Below, piece by piece: positions 27,127-37,047 of a stretch of DNA of 64,000 nucleotides. The stretch covers positions 2,976,001 through 3,040,000 of the forward strand of contig NZ_CP018620.1 in NCBI RefSeq assembly GCF_001908275.1, written 5' to 3'. Source of the stretch: Paenibacillus xylanexedens (lineage in GTDB: Bacteria > Bacillota > Bacilli > Paenibacillales > Paenibacillaceae). Below the pieces are notes generated by a model that was not told the DNA's origin, ran no database searches, and was given only the letters and a program-made list of their open reading frames with translations. The position numbers were made by a program, and so were the translations under genes. Numbering within the stretch: the first letter of the stretch is position 1; each line of letters begins with the position of its first letter.

Positions 27127-30100
27127 ATGAGTTCTTTTGTGCATTTGCACGTTCACAGCGAATACAGTTTGCTGGACGGCGCTGCGCGTATTCCGGATCT
27201 CGTGAATAAGGCTGCAGATCTCGGAATGACGACACTTGCGCTGACCGACCATGGCGTGATGTATGGTGCAATTCCTTTTTATAAAGCCTGCGTTGAGCGA
27301 GGCATCAAGCCGATTATAGGGTGCGAGGCATACATGACAGCAGGGTCCCGCAAAGAGCGGGGAAGCCGCAAGGATCAACCGATTCATCATTTGATTTTGC
27401 TGGCCAAAAATATGACGGGTTACCGTAATCTGATGAAATTGTGCTCGATTGGACATCTCGAAGGTTTTCATTACAAACCCCGTGTAGATATGGAAAGTCT
27501 GGCTGCCCATCACGAGGGCATTATCTGTCTAAGTGCGTGTCTGGGTGGTGAAGTACCACAACATTTGCTGCATGGACGAGAAGAAGAGGCGAGACGTGCG
27601 GCGTTACGTTACAAAAATATCTTTGGTGCCGACTTCTATCTGGAACTTCAGGATCACGGGCTTTCGGAGCAAAAAAGGGTAAATCCGCAGTTGATCAAAC
27701 TGGCTGCCGAGCTGGAGATTCCGCTTGTAGCCACCAATGATGCGCATTACCTGTCCGAAGAGGATGCTGAGCTTCAGGACGTGCTGATCTGTATCGGAAC
27801 GGGCAAGACCGTGGATGATGAGAATCGGCTCCGAATTGGAACGAATCAGCTCTATCTGAAAAGTGAAGAAGAGATGGCTCGTTTGTTTCCTCATGTACCG
27901 GAAGCTCTGGCAAATACCGTCCGCATTGCGGAATCTTGTGAGTTGAAACTGGAATTTGGCAAATCGATTTTGCCTGAATATAGACCTCTTCCCGATGGAC
28001 TCAGCCCTTCTTCGTATCTGCGTCAGCTGTGCGAAGAAGGAATGAAGGAGCGTTATGCGCAGTCCACACGTTGGACAGACGCGGAGCTTCGATCCGAACT
28101 GGAACAACGCCTGGCGTATGAACTCGGTGTAATCGACAGCATGGGGTTCTCGGATTATTTTTTGATAGTCTGGGATTTTATCGCCTATGCGCATAAACAA
28201 GGAATTGTTACTGGACCAGGCCGGGGCTCCTCGGCAGGAAGTCTGGTAGCGTACACGTTGCACATCACGGATGTTGATCCGATGAAATACAACCTGCTCT
28301 TCGAACGATTCCTGAATCCCGAGCGGATCTCCATGCCGGATATTGATATTGACTTCAGCGATGAACGGCGTGATGAGGTCATTGATTATGTCGCACATAA
28401 ATATGGCAAAGCCCATGTCGCCCAGATTATTACGTTTGGAACGATGGCTGCTCGTGCAGCCGTACGTGATGTTGGACGGGCACTGAATGTGCCTTATGGT
28501 GAAGTGGACAAGGCTGCAAAGCTGATTCCGGCGCAGCTTGGTATTAACATCGAGCGGGCCATGGAAGCTACACCTGAGCTGAAGGCGCTGTATGAAACCA
28601 AGCCCAAGACGCGTGAGCTGTTGGATATGGCGATGAAGGTCGAAGGTATGCCACGGCATGCTTCGACGCATGCAGCGGGAGTGGTTATCTCCCGTGACCC
28701 GCTGACCGATGCAGTGCCACTTCAGGAGGGCAGTGAAGGGACAGCGTTAACCCAGTATTCTATGGAAAACCTGGAGTCAATTGGGCTGCTTAAGATGGAC
28801 TTTCTTGGTTTGCGTACCCTCTCAATCATTGAGCGGTGTGTACGCTGGATTGGGGAACATGGAGAAATTCCGGATTTCCGCCTTATCCCCGATGATGATC
28901 CGTTAACGTACGAGATGCTTGGGCGAGGGGACACGATGGGCATATTCCAACTGGAATCTGCCGGGGTACGCCGTGTGCTGAAAGAGATGAAGCCAAGTAG
29001 TTTTGAAGATGTAATCTCGGTACTTGCCTTGTACCGTCCGGGTCCGATGGAGTTCATATCCAAATACATTCAGGGCAAGCATGGACAGATTGAAGTGGAT
29101 TACCCCCATGTGGATCTGGAGCCTATCCTGAAAGATACGTACGGTATCATCGTGTATCAGGAACAGATCATGCAGATTGCTTCCCGGATGGCGGGTTTCT
29201 CGTTGGGTGAGGCAGATTTGCTCCGCAGAGCGGTCTCCAAGAAGAAACGGGAAGTGCTGGATCTGGAGCGTGGACACTTTGTACAAGGCAGTCTGAAACA
29301 AGGGTATAGCGAAGAAGAGGCAGACCTGGTCTATGATATGATCGTCAAGTTTGCCAACTATGGCTTCCCGCGTGCTCATGCCGCGGCATATGGTGTGCTT
29401 GCGTTCCAGACGGCGTATCTGAAGGCGCATTATCAGGTTCATTTTATGGCATCCATGTTAACAGCCGTAATGGGCAGTCATCGGAAAGTGGCAGAGTACG
29501 TGGTGGAATGTCGGCGTATGGACATGGAGGTGCTTCCGCCGGATGTGAATGAGAGCGGTATTCTGTTTACACCTGTATTTGTGCCGTCCGGCAGCGCAGG
29601 AACTGGGGATCAGAGCAATGCATCGCAGCAGACTGCGGGAGCAGATGCAGAGAGTGACGCCGGAAGCCCTTCCGAAGAACATGCCACGAATGGTAACGGG
29701 AGTTCCTTGAGGGAAGATCACGTTCATGAGCATGATGGGCATTCGGGACAAGCCGAATATGGTGAAGCACCTCTGCCGGATGATCCCGGTCCTGGACCGG
29801 AAGAGGACGGTGGTGGATATGAGTGGCAGGCAGCGACAACCATGCCTGAGGCATCCGACAACCGGAAGGAACCGGGATTGGTAACGGTTTCTTCAATGGA
29901 TAATGGTAATGACGAAGGACAAGAGGCGTCTTCTTCGCGCGCGGAGCAAGGTGAACTGTCCTCTGTGGAGAAGAACGTTGCAGTGTCTAATGATAATCCG
30001 GATGAGGAAAAATTAACGGGTGCAATACGATTTGGTCTGGCCGCTGTGAAAAATGTCGGTACCCAAGCAATGGAAAGCATTATGATCGTAAGGCAGGAGA

Positions 30101-31266
30101 GACCGTTCGACAGTTTACTCGATTTTTGTCGTCGTGTGGATCTGCGTGTATGCAACAAACGTGTGATTGAATCGCTGATCCAGGCCGGAGCTTTTGACAC
30201 ATTACCTGGGCACCGGGCCCAATTGCTGGCGATGCTGGATGAGACTGTTGAAGCAGCGCTGAAATGGCGCAAGGAACGTGAGGATCTGCAGATTCAATTG
30301 TTCGACTTTGTTGAGACGCCAAACTGGGAGATTGAATACCCGGAAATTCCTCCTTATTCCTCAGGGCAGCAACTGGAGCTAGAGCGAGAGTTGTTAGGTT
30401 TGTATCTCTCCGGGCATCCGCTGGATGACTATGAAGATGTGCTGGAATCGAGTGGGGCTGACCGGATCATGGAGTTGACCGAGGCGGCAGACGACACGAT
30501 GACCGTCGCCGCGGGTATGGTTGTGTCTGTGAAGTCGATTACGACGAAACAGGGCAAGGCTATGGCGTTCATGGAGCTGGAAGACCAGATTGAACGCTGT
30601 GAAGTGGTTCTCTTTCCCGAGGTATGGCGGCGTAGCCAGCAACATGTCGGGAAAGGTGAACTGCTCGTCGTGCGTGCCAAAGTGCAGCAGCAGGACGAAG
30701 GGTTTAAGCTGCTGGCTGAGGAAGTGGTGCCGTTGTCACCGGCGGCACTGGAGCAGCAGCTGCGCAGCCGTGACCGGCGCGTCAAGCCCGGCAGCGGCAG
30801 CTCTTCGCGCCCGGCGCAGGCGGCTTCGCCGCGGCGGCCAGCGGGCGCAGGAGCCGAAGCGCAGCGCAGCAGCGCAGGCGGGGATGCTTCCGGTGCGCGT
30901 AGCAGCGGGAGCCAAGGCTCGGCAGCGACGCGCAGCGATGCGGCGGGTACGGGCGCAGCCATGGCGGCGGCTTCCCGGCCTGGCGGTGCCGCTGAGGCGG
31001 CAGGCAGGCCGGAGCAGAGCCGCGAACCGCGGGCCGTGGAGCAGCGGGTGTTCGTGAAGATTGCCCCGCATGCGGAGAAGCCTGAGCTTCTGGCACGGCT
31101 GAAGCAGCTGCTTCAGGAGCATCCCGGACCTGTGGCGACGGTGCTCTTCTATGAGCAGCAGCAGAAGTTGCTTGCGCTGAGTGATACCTACCGGATTAAG
31201 CCATCACCAACCTTGTTCTCCGAGATGGAGAAAATGCTGGGTGATGGCACAGTCAAAATTAAATAA
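27127..31266 (+). CDS. dnaE: DNA polymerase III alpha subunit DnaE, with two long low-complexity insertions
   Basis: A 1379-residue replicative polymerase, much longer than the roughly 1115 residues of B. subtilis DnaE. The PHP domain opens with 'FVHLHVHSEYSLLDGAARI'. The palm carries 'GPGRGSSAGSLVAY' and the catalytic acid cluster 'MPDIDIDFSDERRDEV'; 'YGFPRAHAAAYG' marks the fingers region. The OB-fold ('GMVVSVKSITTKQGKAMAF') lies near residue 1130. Between 'ILFTPVF' and 'GAIRFGLAAVKNVG' lies an acidic Ser/Gly/Glu/Asp-rich insert (residues about 819-960). After the OB-fold a GC-rich Ala/Gly/Ser/Arg linker (about 1215-1305) precedes a small C-terminal domain. Both frames stay open, so these are in-frame expansions rather than errors. 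Confidence 0.93.
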   Translation: MSSFVHLHVHSEYSLLDGAARIPDLVNKAADLGMTTLALTDHGVMYGAIPFYKACVERGIKPIIGCEAYMTAGSRKERGSRKDQPIHHLILLAKNMTGYRNLMKLCSIGHLEGFHYKPRVDMESLAAHHEGIICLSACLGGEVPQHLLHGREEEARRAALRYKNIFGADFYLELQDHGLSEQKRVNPQLIKLAAELEIPLVATNDAHYLSEEDAELQDVLICIGTGKTVDDENRLRIGTNQLYLKSEEEMARLFPHVPEALANTVRIAESCELKLEFGKSILPEYRPLPDGLSPSSYLRQLCEEGMKERYAQSTRWTDAELRSELEQRLAYELGVIDSMGFSDYFLIVWDFIAYAHKQGIVTGPGRGSSAGSLVAYTLHITDVDPMKYNLLFERFLNPERISMPDIDIDFSDERRDEVIDYVAHKYGKAHVAQIITFGTMAARAAVRDVGRALNVPYGEVDKAAKLIPAQLGINIERAMEATPELKALYETKPKTRELLDMAMKVEGMPRHASTHAAGVVISRDPLTDAVPLQEGSEGTALTQYSMENLESIGLLKMDFLGLRTLSIIERCVRWIGEHGEIPDFRLIPDDDPLTYEMLGRGDTMGIFQLESAGVRRVLKEMKPSSFEDVISVLALYRPGPMEFISKYIQGKHGQIEVDYPHVDLEPILKDTYGIIVYQEQIMQIASRMAGFSLGEADLLRRAVSKKKREVLDLERGHFVQGSLKQGYSEEEADLVYDMIVKFANYGFPRAHAAAYGVLAFQTAYLKAHYQVHFMASMLTAVMGSHRKVAEYVVECRRMDMEVLPPDVNESGILFTPVFVPSGSAGTGDQSNASQQTAGADAESDAGSPSEEHATNGNGSSLREDHVHEHDGHSGQAEYGEAPLPDDPGPGPEEDGGGYEWQAATTMPEASDNRKEPGLVTVSSMDNGNDEGQEASSSRAEQGELSSVEKNVAVSNDNPDEEKLTGAIRFGLAAVKNVGTQAMESIMIVRQERPFDSLLDFCRRVDLRVCNKRVIESLIQAGAFDTLPGHRAQLLAMLDETVEAALKWRKEREDLQIQLFDFVETPNWEIEYPEIPPYSSGQQLELERELLGLYLSGHPLDDYEDVLESSGADRIMELTEAADDTMTVAAGMVVSVKSITTKQGKAMAFMELEDQIERCEVVLFPEVWRRSQQHVGKGELLVVRAKVQQQDEGFKLLAEEVVPLSPAALEQQLRSRDRRVKPGSGSSSRPAQAASPRRPAGAGAEAQRSSAGGDASGARSSGSQGSAATRSDAAGTGAAMAAASRPGGAAEAAGRPEQSREPRAVEQRVFVKIAPHAEKPELLARLKQLLQEHPGPVATVLFYEQQQKLLALSDTYRIKPSPTLFSEMEKMLGDGTVKIK

Positions 31267-31305
31267 GAGGCTGTCCCGTAAGTGATAGCACTTATCCATA
31301 GTATG

Positions 31306-31341
31306 AAACCTGTTTGGCTCAATGCTGAACAGGTTTTTTTT
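31306..31341 (+). terminator. Intrinsic terminator of dnaE
   Basis: AAACCTGTT (31306-31314) pairs with AACAGGTTT (31328-31336), followed by a run of Ts. Confidence 0.85.
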
Positions 31342-31575
31342 GATTATTTTAGTGCGAGCGCGGTTCCCTGACGACAGGGTTTAAACAAACAAATTGCAGA
31401 CTTGTTATAGGCCAGCTACAGACCAGAGTGGAATGTACAATCCTGAAACAGGTTTAGGGTGCGACTGGTCTTAACCATCCGCACATTTTATGAACATTTT
31501 AACAGGTTGCTGCATACACTTGAGAACACCGAAGGACCTCGCGGTCCTCGGGGGATTGATGCGGGAGGTCGAGAT
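31342..31575 (+). other. Leader/intergenic region before the pgpA-like gene
   Basis: With the dnaE terminator this makes a 309-bp gap. It holds a compact AGGACC-tcgc-GGTCCT hairpin (31533-31548) about 30 bp before the start codon. No clear promoter hexamers and no gene. The frame upstream of 31576 is open but has no ribosome-binding site or family similarity. Confidence 0.5.
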
Positions 31576-32067
31576 ATGTCATATGAAATCGTAGAAGCCA
31601 TGCTGGCCCGGCGGGGTGTACGGATTGATGCAATCGCAGCAATTGTATACCGTCTGCAAAAAGGGTACCACCCCGAACTGACCTTGGACGACTGTGTAAC
31701 CAGCGTGAAATCCGTTCTGCAGAAACGAGAGGTGCAATATACGCTCTATACGGGTATTGCTCTCGACGAACTTGCGGAGAAAAAACTCTTGCCCCAACCG
31801 TTACAGGCTATTATGGAAGCGGATGAATCTCTGTATGGAGTGGACGAGACTCTGGCCCTCGGCATTACTCATGTGTATGGTATGATTGGTTTAACCAGCT
31901 TTGGTTACCTGGATAAAGAAAAAATAGGTGTAATTCATGATTTGAACGAACACACAACAGCCATTCATGTTTTTTTGGATGATCTGGTCGCAGGGGTGGC
32001 CGCTGCGGCTTCTGCCCGAATTGCACACAAAAATATTAAAGCCAAAAAATACCCCTCAGACCTTTAA
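31576..32067 (+). CDS. Phosphatidylglycerophosphatase A-like protein (YutG type)
   Basis: A 163-residue, mostly helical protein. 'ESLYGVDETLALGITHVYGM' and 'LNEHTTAIHVFLDDLVAGVA' match the PgpA/YutG family, in which conserved His and Asp residues remove phosphate from phosphatidylglycerol phosphate. The soluble character (no strong membrane helix) fits the short Firmicute YutG branch rather than E. coli PgpA. I chose ATG 31576, which follows GGGAGG; the open frame extending left to 31459 has no site. The next gene is 282 bp away, so it is probably monocistronic. Confidence 0.78.
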   Translation: MSYEIVEAMLARRGVRIDAIAAIVYRLQKGYHPELTLDDCVTSVKSVLQKREVQYTLYTGIALDELAEKKLLPQPLQAIMEADESLYGVDETLALGITHVYGMIGLTSFGYLDKEKIGVIHDLNEHTTAIHVFLDDLVAGVAAAASARIAHKNIKAKKYPSDL

Positions 32068-32349
32068 CCCCCTGTATTTCCATGCTTATATGCTGTTGTC
32101 ACTCCAATGGCTCATATGAAGTCATCAAGGGCGGCCGAGGCTGCCCTGATAGGCTTGATGCTGCTTATCGATGGGGATGAACAAGAAGATTTCGTCAACC
32201 ATATGAGTTATTCGTGGGGGACTAATGTCCCTCATGATCCCAAATTCTCCCCAAAGGTCCTGAACCCTTTCTTGCAGAAAAAAAGTGAGGTATGTTATCA
32301 TTAGTCCAATATACGGGCTCTGAACATTAGCTTAGGGGGCGGACAAGGC

Positions 32350-32538
32350 ATGTGGACGGTGATTTACATTGCACCGACAGCAAAGGTTGCGGACAAGATC
32401 AAGACCAAGCTTTCGGAAGAAGGTTTTCTGGTACAGACCCGTCCCATCAGTTTATCCAAGCAGCAATTTGAGATTCGCGTCCCTTCTAGGGAATTGGAAG
32501 AGGTCCAGGAAGTGCTGAATTCCATTCTGCATTCCTGA
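32350..32538 (+). CDS. Small conserved-looking protein, unknown function
   Basis: 62 residues with a beta-alpha-beta pattern: 'MWTVIYIAPTAKVADKIKTK', then 'GFLVQTRPIS', 'QFEIRVPS' and a C-terminal helix 'ELEEVQEVLNSILHS'. It resembles the small ferredoxin-like or DUF2007-type sensor fold. Strong start with GGGGGCGG upstream of ATG 32350. It lies 405 bp ahead of accD. I recall similar small proteins just upstream of accD in Paenibacillus, sometimes under misleading enzyme names. No function can be assigned. Confidence 0.65.
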   Translation: MWTVIYIAPTAKVADKIKTKLSEEGFLVQTRPISLSKQQFEIRVPSRELEEVQEVLNSILHS

Positions 32539-32943
32539 GTTGTTCGACATCAACGTGCCTTGGCAGATGAAGAAGTACCATCGGTACATAAGGGACTAAT
32601 CGCGTAAGCGGAGAGAGGAATCGACTTGCATGTATTGTATGCTGCTGTCCTTCCTTCTTTTTTTGTTAGGACAAGGACCGACCTGGTTGCTCCCGGAGAC
32701 CCTACCAAGATAGATTCAAACATCGGCGCAACAATCTTTCGGTTTTTGCAGGTAACATCAATCGTGCTGACAGAAGCCGGTGATCCTTGCCCTGTACCGG
32801 CGGATTTTTTTGTTGTGAATGCTGGACAAGGCCCATGGCAGCGTGTGGGTCGTAAGCGGTTTACCGTAACACGCGGATGAAGCTGCCACAAGCAGCGCTC
32901 TGCAGGTTGCGGCCATCAAATCAACGGCTGGAGAGGTGTAGTT
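32539..32943 (+). other. Unexplained 405-bp region upstream of accD
   Basis: No convincing gene. One open frame (32626-32880, 84 codons) starts behind GAGAGGAA at poor spacing and has no recognisable composition. The region must hold the accDA promoter or leader, but I find no TTGACA/TATAAT pair, FapR-type palindrome or riboswitch core. It could also be a long structured leader. Confidence 0.4.
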
Positions 32944-33837
32944 GTGTTCAAAGATATATTCCAGAAGAAACGGAAGTACGCTACCATACCTTCCGAGCGT
33001 GCACTTCCCGGCGAAGGCCAGGAAGTCCTAGAACGCCCAAAACGTGAAATACCTGAAGGGCTTATGAACAAGTGCAGCAAATGCGGCACCATTCAATATA
33101 GCAAGGAATTGGAGAAAAATCTGAAAGTATGTCCTGCCTGCGGTTACCATATGCGTCTTAACGCTATGGAGCGCATTGCTATGGTACTTGATGATCAAGG
33201 ATTTGTTGAGTTTGACGCTGATATGATATCGGTTGATCCACTTGGCTTTCCTGGATATAGCAACAAACTGGAACAACAACGCCTGAAATCAGGTCTTAAG
33301 GAAGCGGTAATTACAGGGGAAGGGACTATTGATGGCCTGCCTGTAGTTGTGGCTGTCATGAGCTTTGATTTCTTCACAGGCAGCATGGGTTCTGTTGTAG
33401 GGGAGAAAATTACCCGTGCCATTGAGCATGCCACAGAGAAACGGTTACCATTGATTATTTTCTCAACATCAGGTGGTGCCCGGATGCAAGAGAGTATTCT
33501 CAGCCTCATGCAAATGGCCAAAACAAGCGCAGCTTTATCCCGTTTGGATGAACAGGGCGGGCTGTACATTTCGGTCATTACGGACCCAACGACAGGTGGA
33601 GTCTCGGCAAGTTTTGCGAGCTTGGGCGATATTAATATTGCCGAACCTGGCGCTGTATTTGGTTTTGCCGGCAGAATCGTTATCGAACAGACGATCCGTC
33701 AGAAGTTACCTGATGATTTCCAAACGGCTGAATTTAATATGCAACATGGTCAGTTGGACATGGTTGTGCACCGGAAAGAGCTTCGGGCCACTCTTGGCAA
33801 GCTTCTGGATATGCATAGTGAAAAAGGAGGGGTCTAA
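32944..33837 (+). CDS. accD: Acetyl-CoA carboxylase carboxyltransferase subunit beta
   Basis: A 297-residue subunit. An N-terminal zinc finger, 'CSKCG' (near residues 43-47) with 'CPACGYHM', is followed by the crotonase-fold carboxyltransferase domain with '[20 protein letters not shown]' and '[17 protein letters not shown]'. With AccA it transfers carboxyl from biotin to acetyl-CoA, the first committed step of fatty acid synthesis. GTG 32944 follows GGAGAGG. The stop TAA abuts the accA ATG directly. Confidence 0.96.
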   Translation: MFKDIFQKKRKYATIPSERALPGEGQEVLERPKREIPEGLMNKCSKCGTIQYSKELEKNLKVCPACGYHMRLNAMERIAMVLDDQGFVEFDADMISVDPLGFPGYSNKLEQQRLKSGLKEAVITGEGTIDGLPVVVAVMSFDFFTGSMGSVVGEKITRAIEHATEKRLPLIIFSTSGGARMQESILSLMQMAKTSAALSRLDEQGGLYISVITDPTTGGVSASFASLGDINIAEPGAVFGFAGRIVIEQTIRQKLPDDFQTAEFNMQHGQLDMVVHRKELRATLGKLLDMHSEKGGV

Positions 33838-34869
33838 ATGGCGGGTGAGTTGCCATATGAAGCGCCTCTGGTTGAGATGCGCAAAAAGATTGATGAACTC
33901 GTACAGTTTGGACAGGAAAAAGGGATCGACTTCACGGACGAGATTGCCCGCCTGGAAGAACGTTACCATAGACTTGAAGAAGAGATCTACACTGGTATAA
34001 CAGCAGCTCAGAAAATGCATCTGGCCCGGCATCAGCAGCGCCCAACGGCGCTGGATCTGATCCAGTTGATATTTACGGACTTCATTGAGCTGCACGGTGA
34101 TCGCATGTTCGGAGACGATCTTGCGGTTGTTGGCGGACTTGCCAAGCTGAATGGAAAGACAGTAACGGTAATCGGACAACAGCGGGGGAAAGACACGAAG
34201 GATAATATCGCCCGCTTTTTCGGCAGCGCTCATCCAGAAGGTTTCCGAAAAGGACTTCGTCTGATGAAACAAGCGAACAAATTTGGCCGTCCTATTATTA
34301 CGTTTATTGATACTAAAGGGGCGTATCCGGGTAATACTGCAGAAGAGAGAGGTCAATCGGAAGCGATTGCTCGCAACCTGATGGAAATGGCGAAGCTATC
34401 TGTTCCTGTTATTGTTGTGGTCATCGGCGAAGGTGGAAGCGGCGGTGCCCTCGCTATGGCTGTGGGTAATCGTGTGTTGATGCTGGAACATGCGATCTAT
34501 TCTGCAATCTCTCCGAACGGCGCTGCTTCGATTCTCTGGAAGGATGCATCCAAGGCAGATCAGGCGGCTGAAGCGATGAAAATAACAGCCAAAGACCTGC
34601 TGGAGATGGAAGTCATTGAAGAGATTGTCCCTGAGCCACGCGGCGGTGCTCACCGGGATTATGAAGCGTCTGCTGCTTTCATCAGTGAAGCTTTGGTCCG
34701 TCATCTCGACGATATGAAGGGTTGGAGCGGGGATCAGCTGAAACAGGATCGTTATGAGAAATTCCGTAAAATTGGAGCGGTCACGTTTGAACCTCAAGCA
34801 TCCATTGAAGCCCCTCAAGAGCTTGTAAAAGTCGATGTTGCGAGTAATTTGTCGGGAAATGCTGAATAA
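33838..34869 (+). CDS. accA: Acetyl-CoA carboxylase carboxyltransferase subunit alpha
   Basis: 343 residues. An N-terminal helical region (about 1-70, '[20 protein letters not shown]') precedes the crotonase-like core '[19 protein letters not shown]' and '[20 protein letters not shown]' with the oxyanion segment '[15 protein letters not shown]'. It forms the carboxyltransferase with AccD and is translationally coupled to it (start directly after the accD stop). The C-terminus is somewhat longer than in E. coli AccA. In B. subtilis pfkA follows; here pyk follows after 105 bp. Confidence 0.96.
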   Translation: MAGELPYEAPLVEMRKKIDELVQFGQEKGIDFTDEIARLEERYHRLEEEIYTGITAAQKMHLARHQQRPTALDLIQLIFTDFIELHGDRMFGDDLAVVGGLAKLNGKTVTVIGQQRGKDTKDNIARFFGSAHPEGFRKGLRLMKQANKFGRPIITFIDTKGAYPGNTAEERGQSEAIARNLMEMAKLSVPVIVVVIGEGGSGGALAMAVGNRVLMLEHAIYSAISPNGAASILWKDASKADQAAEAMKITAKDLLEMEVIEEIVPEPRGGAHRDYEASAAFISEALVRHLDDMKGWSGDQLKQDRYEKFRKIGAVTFEPQASIEAPQELVKVDVASNLSGNAE

Positions 34870-34974
34870 TGTGACGAATTTCCTATACAAATGAGCAAAA
34901 GTATAGTAAATTTAATAGTTGGAAAAAGAAAAATAGATAAAGAGTAATACCTTTAAAATCGGAGGAAACCCAAA

Positions 34975-36402
34975 ATGCGTAAAACGAAAATTGTATGTAC
35001 CATTGGTCCATCCAGTGAATCTCTGGAGAACACCAAAAAATTGATTATGGCCGGTATGAATGTGGCCCGTCTGAACTTCTCCCACGGTGATTTCGATGAG
35101 CACGGCGGACGGATCATTGCGATTCGCCAAGCATGCGAAGAGTTGAACAAAACAGTAGCGATCCTGCTGGACACTAAAGGACCGGAAATTCGGACAGGTA
35201 AACTCGAAGTTGAACCGATCGAATTGGTTCAAGACGAGTACATCACTTTGACAACAGAAGAAATTCTGGGAACCAAAGAACGTCTTTCCATTACGTATAC
35301 AGATCTTCCGAATGATGTTGAACCGGGATCTACAATTCTGATCGACGACGGTCTGATCGGACTGACTGTGGTGGAAGTGCAAGGCACCGAGATCAAATGC
35401 CGTATCGTTAACGGCGGATCGATCAAAAGCAAAAAAGGTGTTAACGTTCCGGGCGTTGCCATTTCTCTGCCGGGTATCACCGAAAAAGACGCTAACGATA
35501 TCGTATTTGGTATCGAACAAGGTGTCGATTTCATCGCGGCTTCTTTTGTACGTAAAGCAAGTGACGTACTTGAGATTCGTGAATTGCTTGAAAAACACAA
35601 TGCTGGACATATCCAAATCATCTCCAAAATCGAAAACCAACAAGGTGTCGATAACCTCGACGAAATCCTTGAAGTGTCTGACGGCCTGATGGTTGCTCGT
35701 GGAGACCTGGGTGTTGAGATTCCTGCGGAAGAAGTACCATTGGTACAAAAACGCATGATCCAAAAATGTAACGTTGCAGGTAAACCGGTTATCACGGCTA
35801 CACAAATGCTGGATTCCATGCAGCGTAACCCGCGTCCAACACGTGCGGAAGCAAGTGACGTGGCGAATGCGATCTTCGACGGTACGGACGCAATCATGTT
35901 GTCCGGTGAGACAGCTGCGGGTAAATACCCGGTTGAATCTGTTCTGACCATGTCCCGTATTGCTGAAAAAGCAGAATCTGCTCTGCCTTACCAAGAGTTG
36001 TACCTGAAACAACGTGTTGCTCAACAAACAACAGTTACAGAAGCAATCAGTCAATCGGTTGCTCTTCAAGCTCAAGATTTGAACGCAAAAGCGATCATTA
36101 CTTCGACTGAATCAGGACATACTGCACGCATGATTTCCAAGTATCGTCCAGAATCTCCAATCATCGCTGTGACAACGGAAGACAGAACTTCCCGTCGTTT
36201 GGCTCTGGCTTGGGGTGTAACTCCTGTCAAAGGAAGACTGGTTGATTCCACGGATGCTTTGTTCGAAAATGCAATTGAAGGCGGCGTAAAATCCGGACTT
36301 GTTAAAGAAGGAGACCTGGTTGTGATTACAGCAGGTGTACCTTTGGGTCGTTCCGGTTCTACTAACCTGATTAAAGTAAGCCAAATTCCAAACAACGCTT
36401 AA
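34975..36402 (+). CDS. pyk: Pyruvate kinase, short form
   Basis: A 475-residue glycolytic enzyme converting phosphoenolpyruvate and ADP to pyruvate and ATP. Recognised by '[16 protein letters not shown]', '[12 protein letters not shown]', the active-site loop '[16 protein letters not shown]' and '[14 protein letters not shown]'. It ends after the normal C-domain and lacks the extra PEP-utiliser-like domain that lengthens B. subtilis Pyk to about 585 residues. GGAGGAA precedes ATG 34975, and a strong terminator follows. Codon choice is noticeably biased (AAA, GAA, CGT), as expected for a highly expressed gene. Confidence 0.96.
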   Translation: MRKTKIVCTIGPSSESLENTKKLIMAGMNVARLNFSHGDFDEHGGRIIAIRQACEELNKTVAILLDTKGPEIRTGKLEVEPIELVQDEYITLTTEEILGTKERLSITYTDLPNDVEPGSTILIDDGLIGLTVVEVQGTEIKCRIVNGGSIKSKKGVNVPGVAISLPGITEKDANDIVFGIEQGVDFIAASFVRKASDVLEIRELLEKHNAGHIQIISKIENQQGVDNLDEILEVSDGLMVARGDLGVEIPAEEVPLVQKRMIQKCNVAGKPVITATQMLDSMQRNPRPTRAEASDVANAIFDGTDAIMLSGETAAGKYPVESVLTMSRIAEKAESALPYQELYLKQRVAQQTTVTEAISQSVALQAQDLNAKAIITSTESGHTARMISKYRPESPIIAVTTEDRTSRRLALAWGVTPVKGRLVDSTDALFENAIEGGVKSGLVKEGDLVVITAGVPLGRSGSTNLIKVSQIPNNA

Positions 36403-36433
36403 TAGCGTCTTGGATGGAGAAGCAACAGGAAAG

Positions 36434-36468
36434 AAGCAATGGGGCTTTATTGTCCCGTTGCTTTTTTT
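36434..36468 (+). terminator. Intrinsic terminator of pyk
   Basis: AAGCAATGGG (36434-36443) pairs with CCCGTTGCTT (36454-36463; one G-T wobble), followed by Ts. Confidence 0.85.
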
Positions 36469-36533
36469 CCATCTTATTGACACTTTACAACGAGGTAACA
36501 CGTATGAATGATAGAACGAAGGAGGCCGATAAC

Positions 36534-37040
36534 GTGCGAGAACAGAGCAATGGTAACTGGTATGCGGCACGTCTTCGTGTACGCTATCAAGAAAGTGACC
36601 AGATGGGCGTGGTCTACCACGCGAACTATTTGAATTGGTTTGAAATCGGTCGAACTGAGATGATTCGCCAAATGGGGTATACATATCGTAAAATGGAGGA
36701 ACAGGGGTTACTGCTTCCCGTAACCGGACTGGATGTGAAGTATCACAAGCCTGCCCGATATGATGATGAGATTATCATTTTCACCCGTATTGCTGCATTT
36801 AGTGGTCTGCGACTGAATTATGAGTATGACGTAAGACGCATGTCTGAAGAACCTGATGAGCGTATGGCGATTGGAGAACGGGTATGGTCAACTGATGAAT
36901 CACTCCCCGGTGAACGGCTAGTTACAGGTTCTACCCAGCATGTATGGGTGAATGGGGACTGGAAACCAGTTCGGCTGGATAAGGCAGCCTCTGAGTTATA
37001 CAGCGCGCTTGAAAAGGTGTGGCTTTCGGGAAAGGGGTAA
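36534..37040 (+). CDS. Acyl-CoA thioesterase, YbgC/4-hydroxybenzoyl-CoA thioesterase type
   Basis: A 168-residue single hot-dog domain. The active-site segment 'YQESDQMGVVYHANYLNWFE' carries the usual Asp and Tyr-His-Ala-Asn signature. I chose GTG 36534, eight bases after AAGGAGG; ATG 36504 with a weaker GAGG is an alternative adding ten residues. It ends 7 bp before fxsA, so the two are likely cotranscribed. In Proteobacteria YbgC belongs to the Tol-Pal locus, which is absent here; the Firmicute member more likely cleaves short acyl-CoAs. Substrate unknown. Confidence 0.82.
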   Translation: MREQSNGNWYAARLRVRYQESDQMGVVYHANYLNWFEIGRTEMIRQMGYTYRKMEEQGLLLPVTGLDVKYHKPARYDDEIIIFTRIAAFSGLRLNYEYDVRRMSEEPDERMAIGERVWSTDESLPGERLVTGSTQHVWVNGDWKPVRLDKAASELYSALEKVWLSGKG

Positions 37041-37047
37041 TACGTCA

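Noticed and set aside
30429..31122. Several overlapping open frames on both strands in the GC-rich part of dnaE
   Set aside because: High GC removes stop codons from all frames; only the DnaE frame continues into conserved polymerase sequence on both sides.
31267..31300. AGGCTGTCCCGTAAGTGATAG after dnaE as another dispersed repeat end
   Set aside because: It looks like repeat ends seen in Bacilli, but no matching second end or copy is present here.
32107..32304. 65-codon frame between pgpA-like gene and the small protein gene
   Set aside because: No ribosome-binding site, crosses small hairpins, no recognisable pattern; a real micro-gene cannot be excluded.
32626..32880. 84-codon frame upstream of accD
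   Set aside because: Weak start signal and atypical composition; kept only as part of the unexplained leader.
34912..36075. Long open frame (387 codons) antisense to pyk
   Set aside because: It arises from the strong codon bias of pyk; the translation is rich in Cys, Phe, His and Asn, has no ribosome-binding site and no family resemblance.
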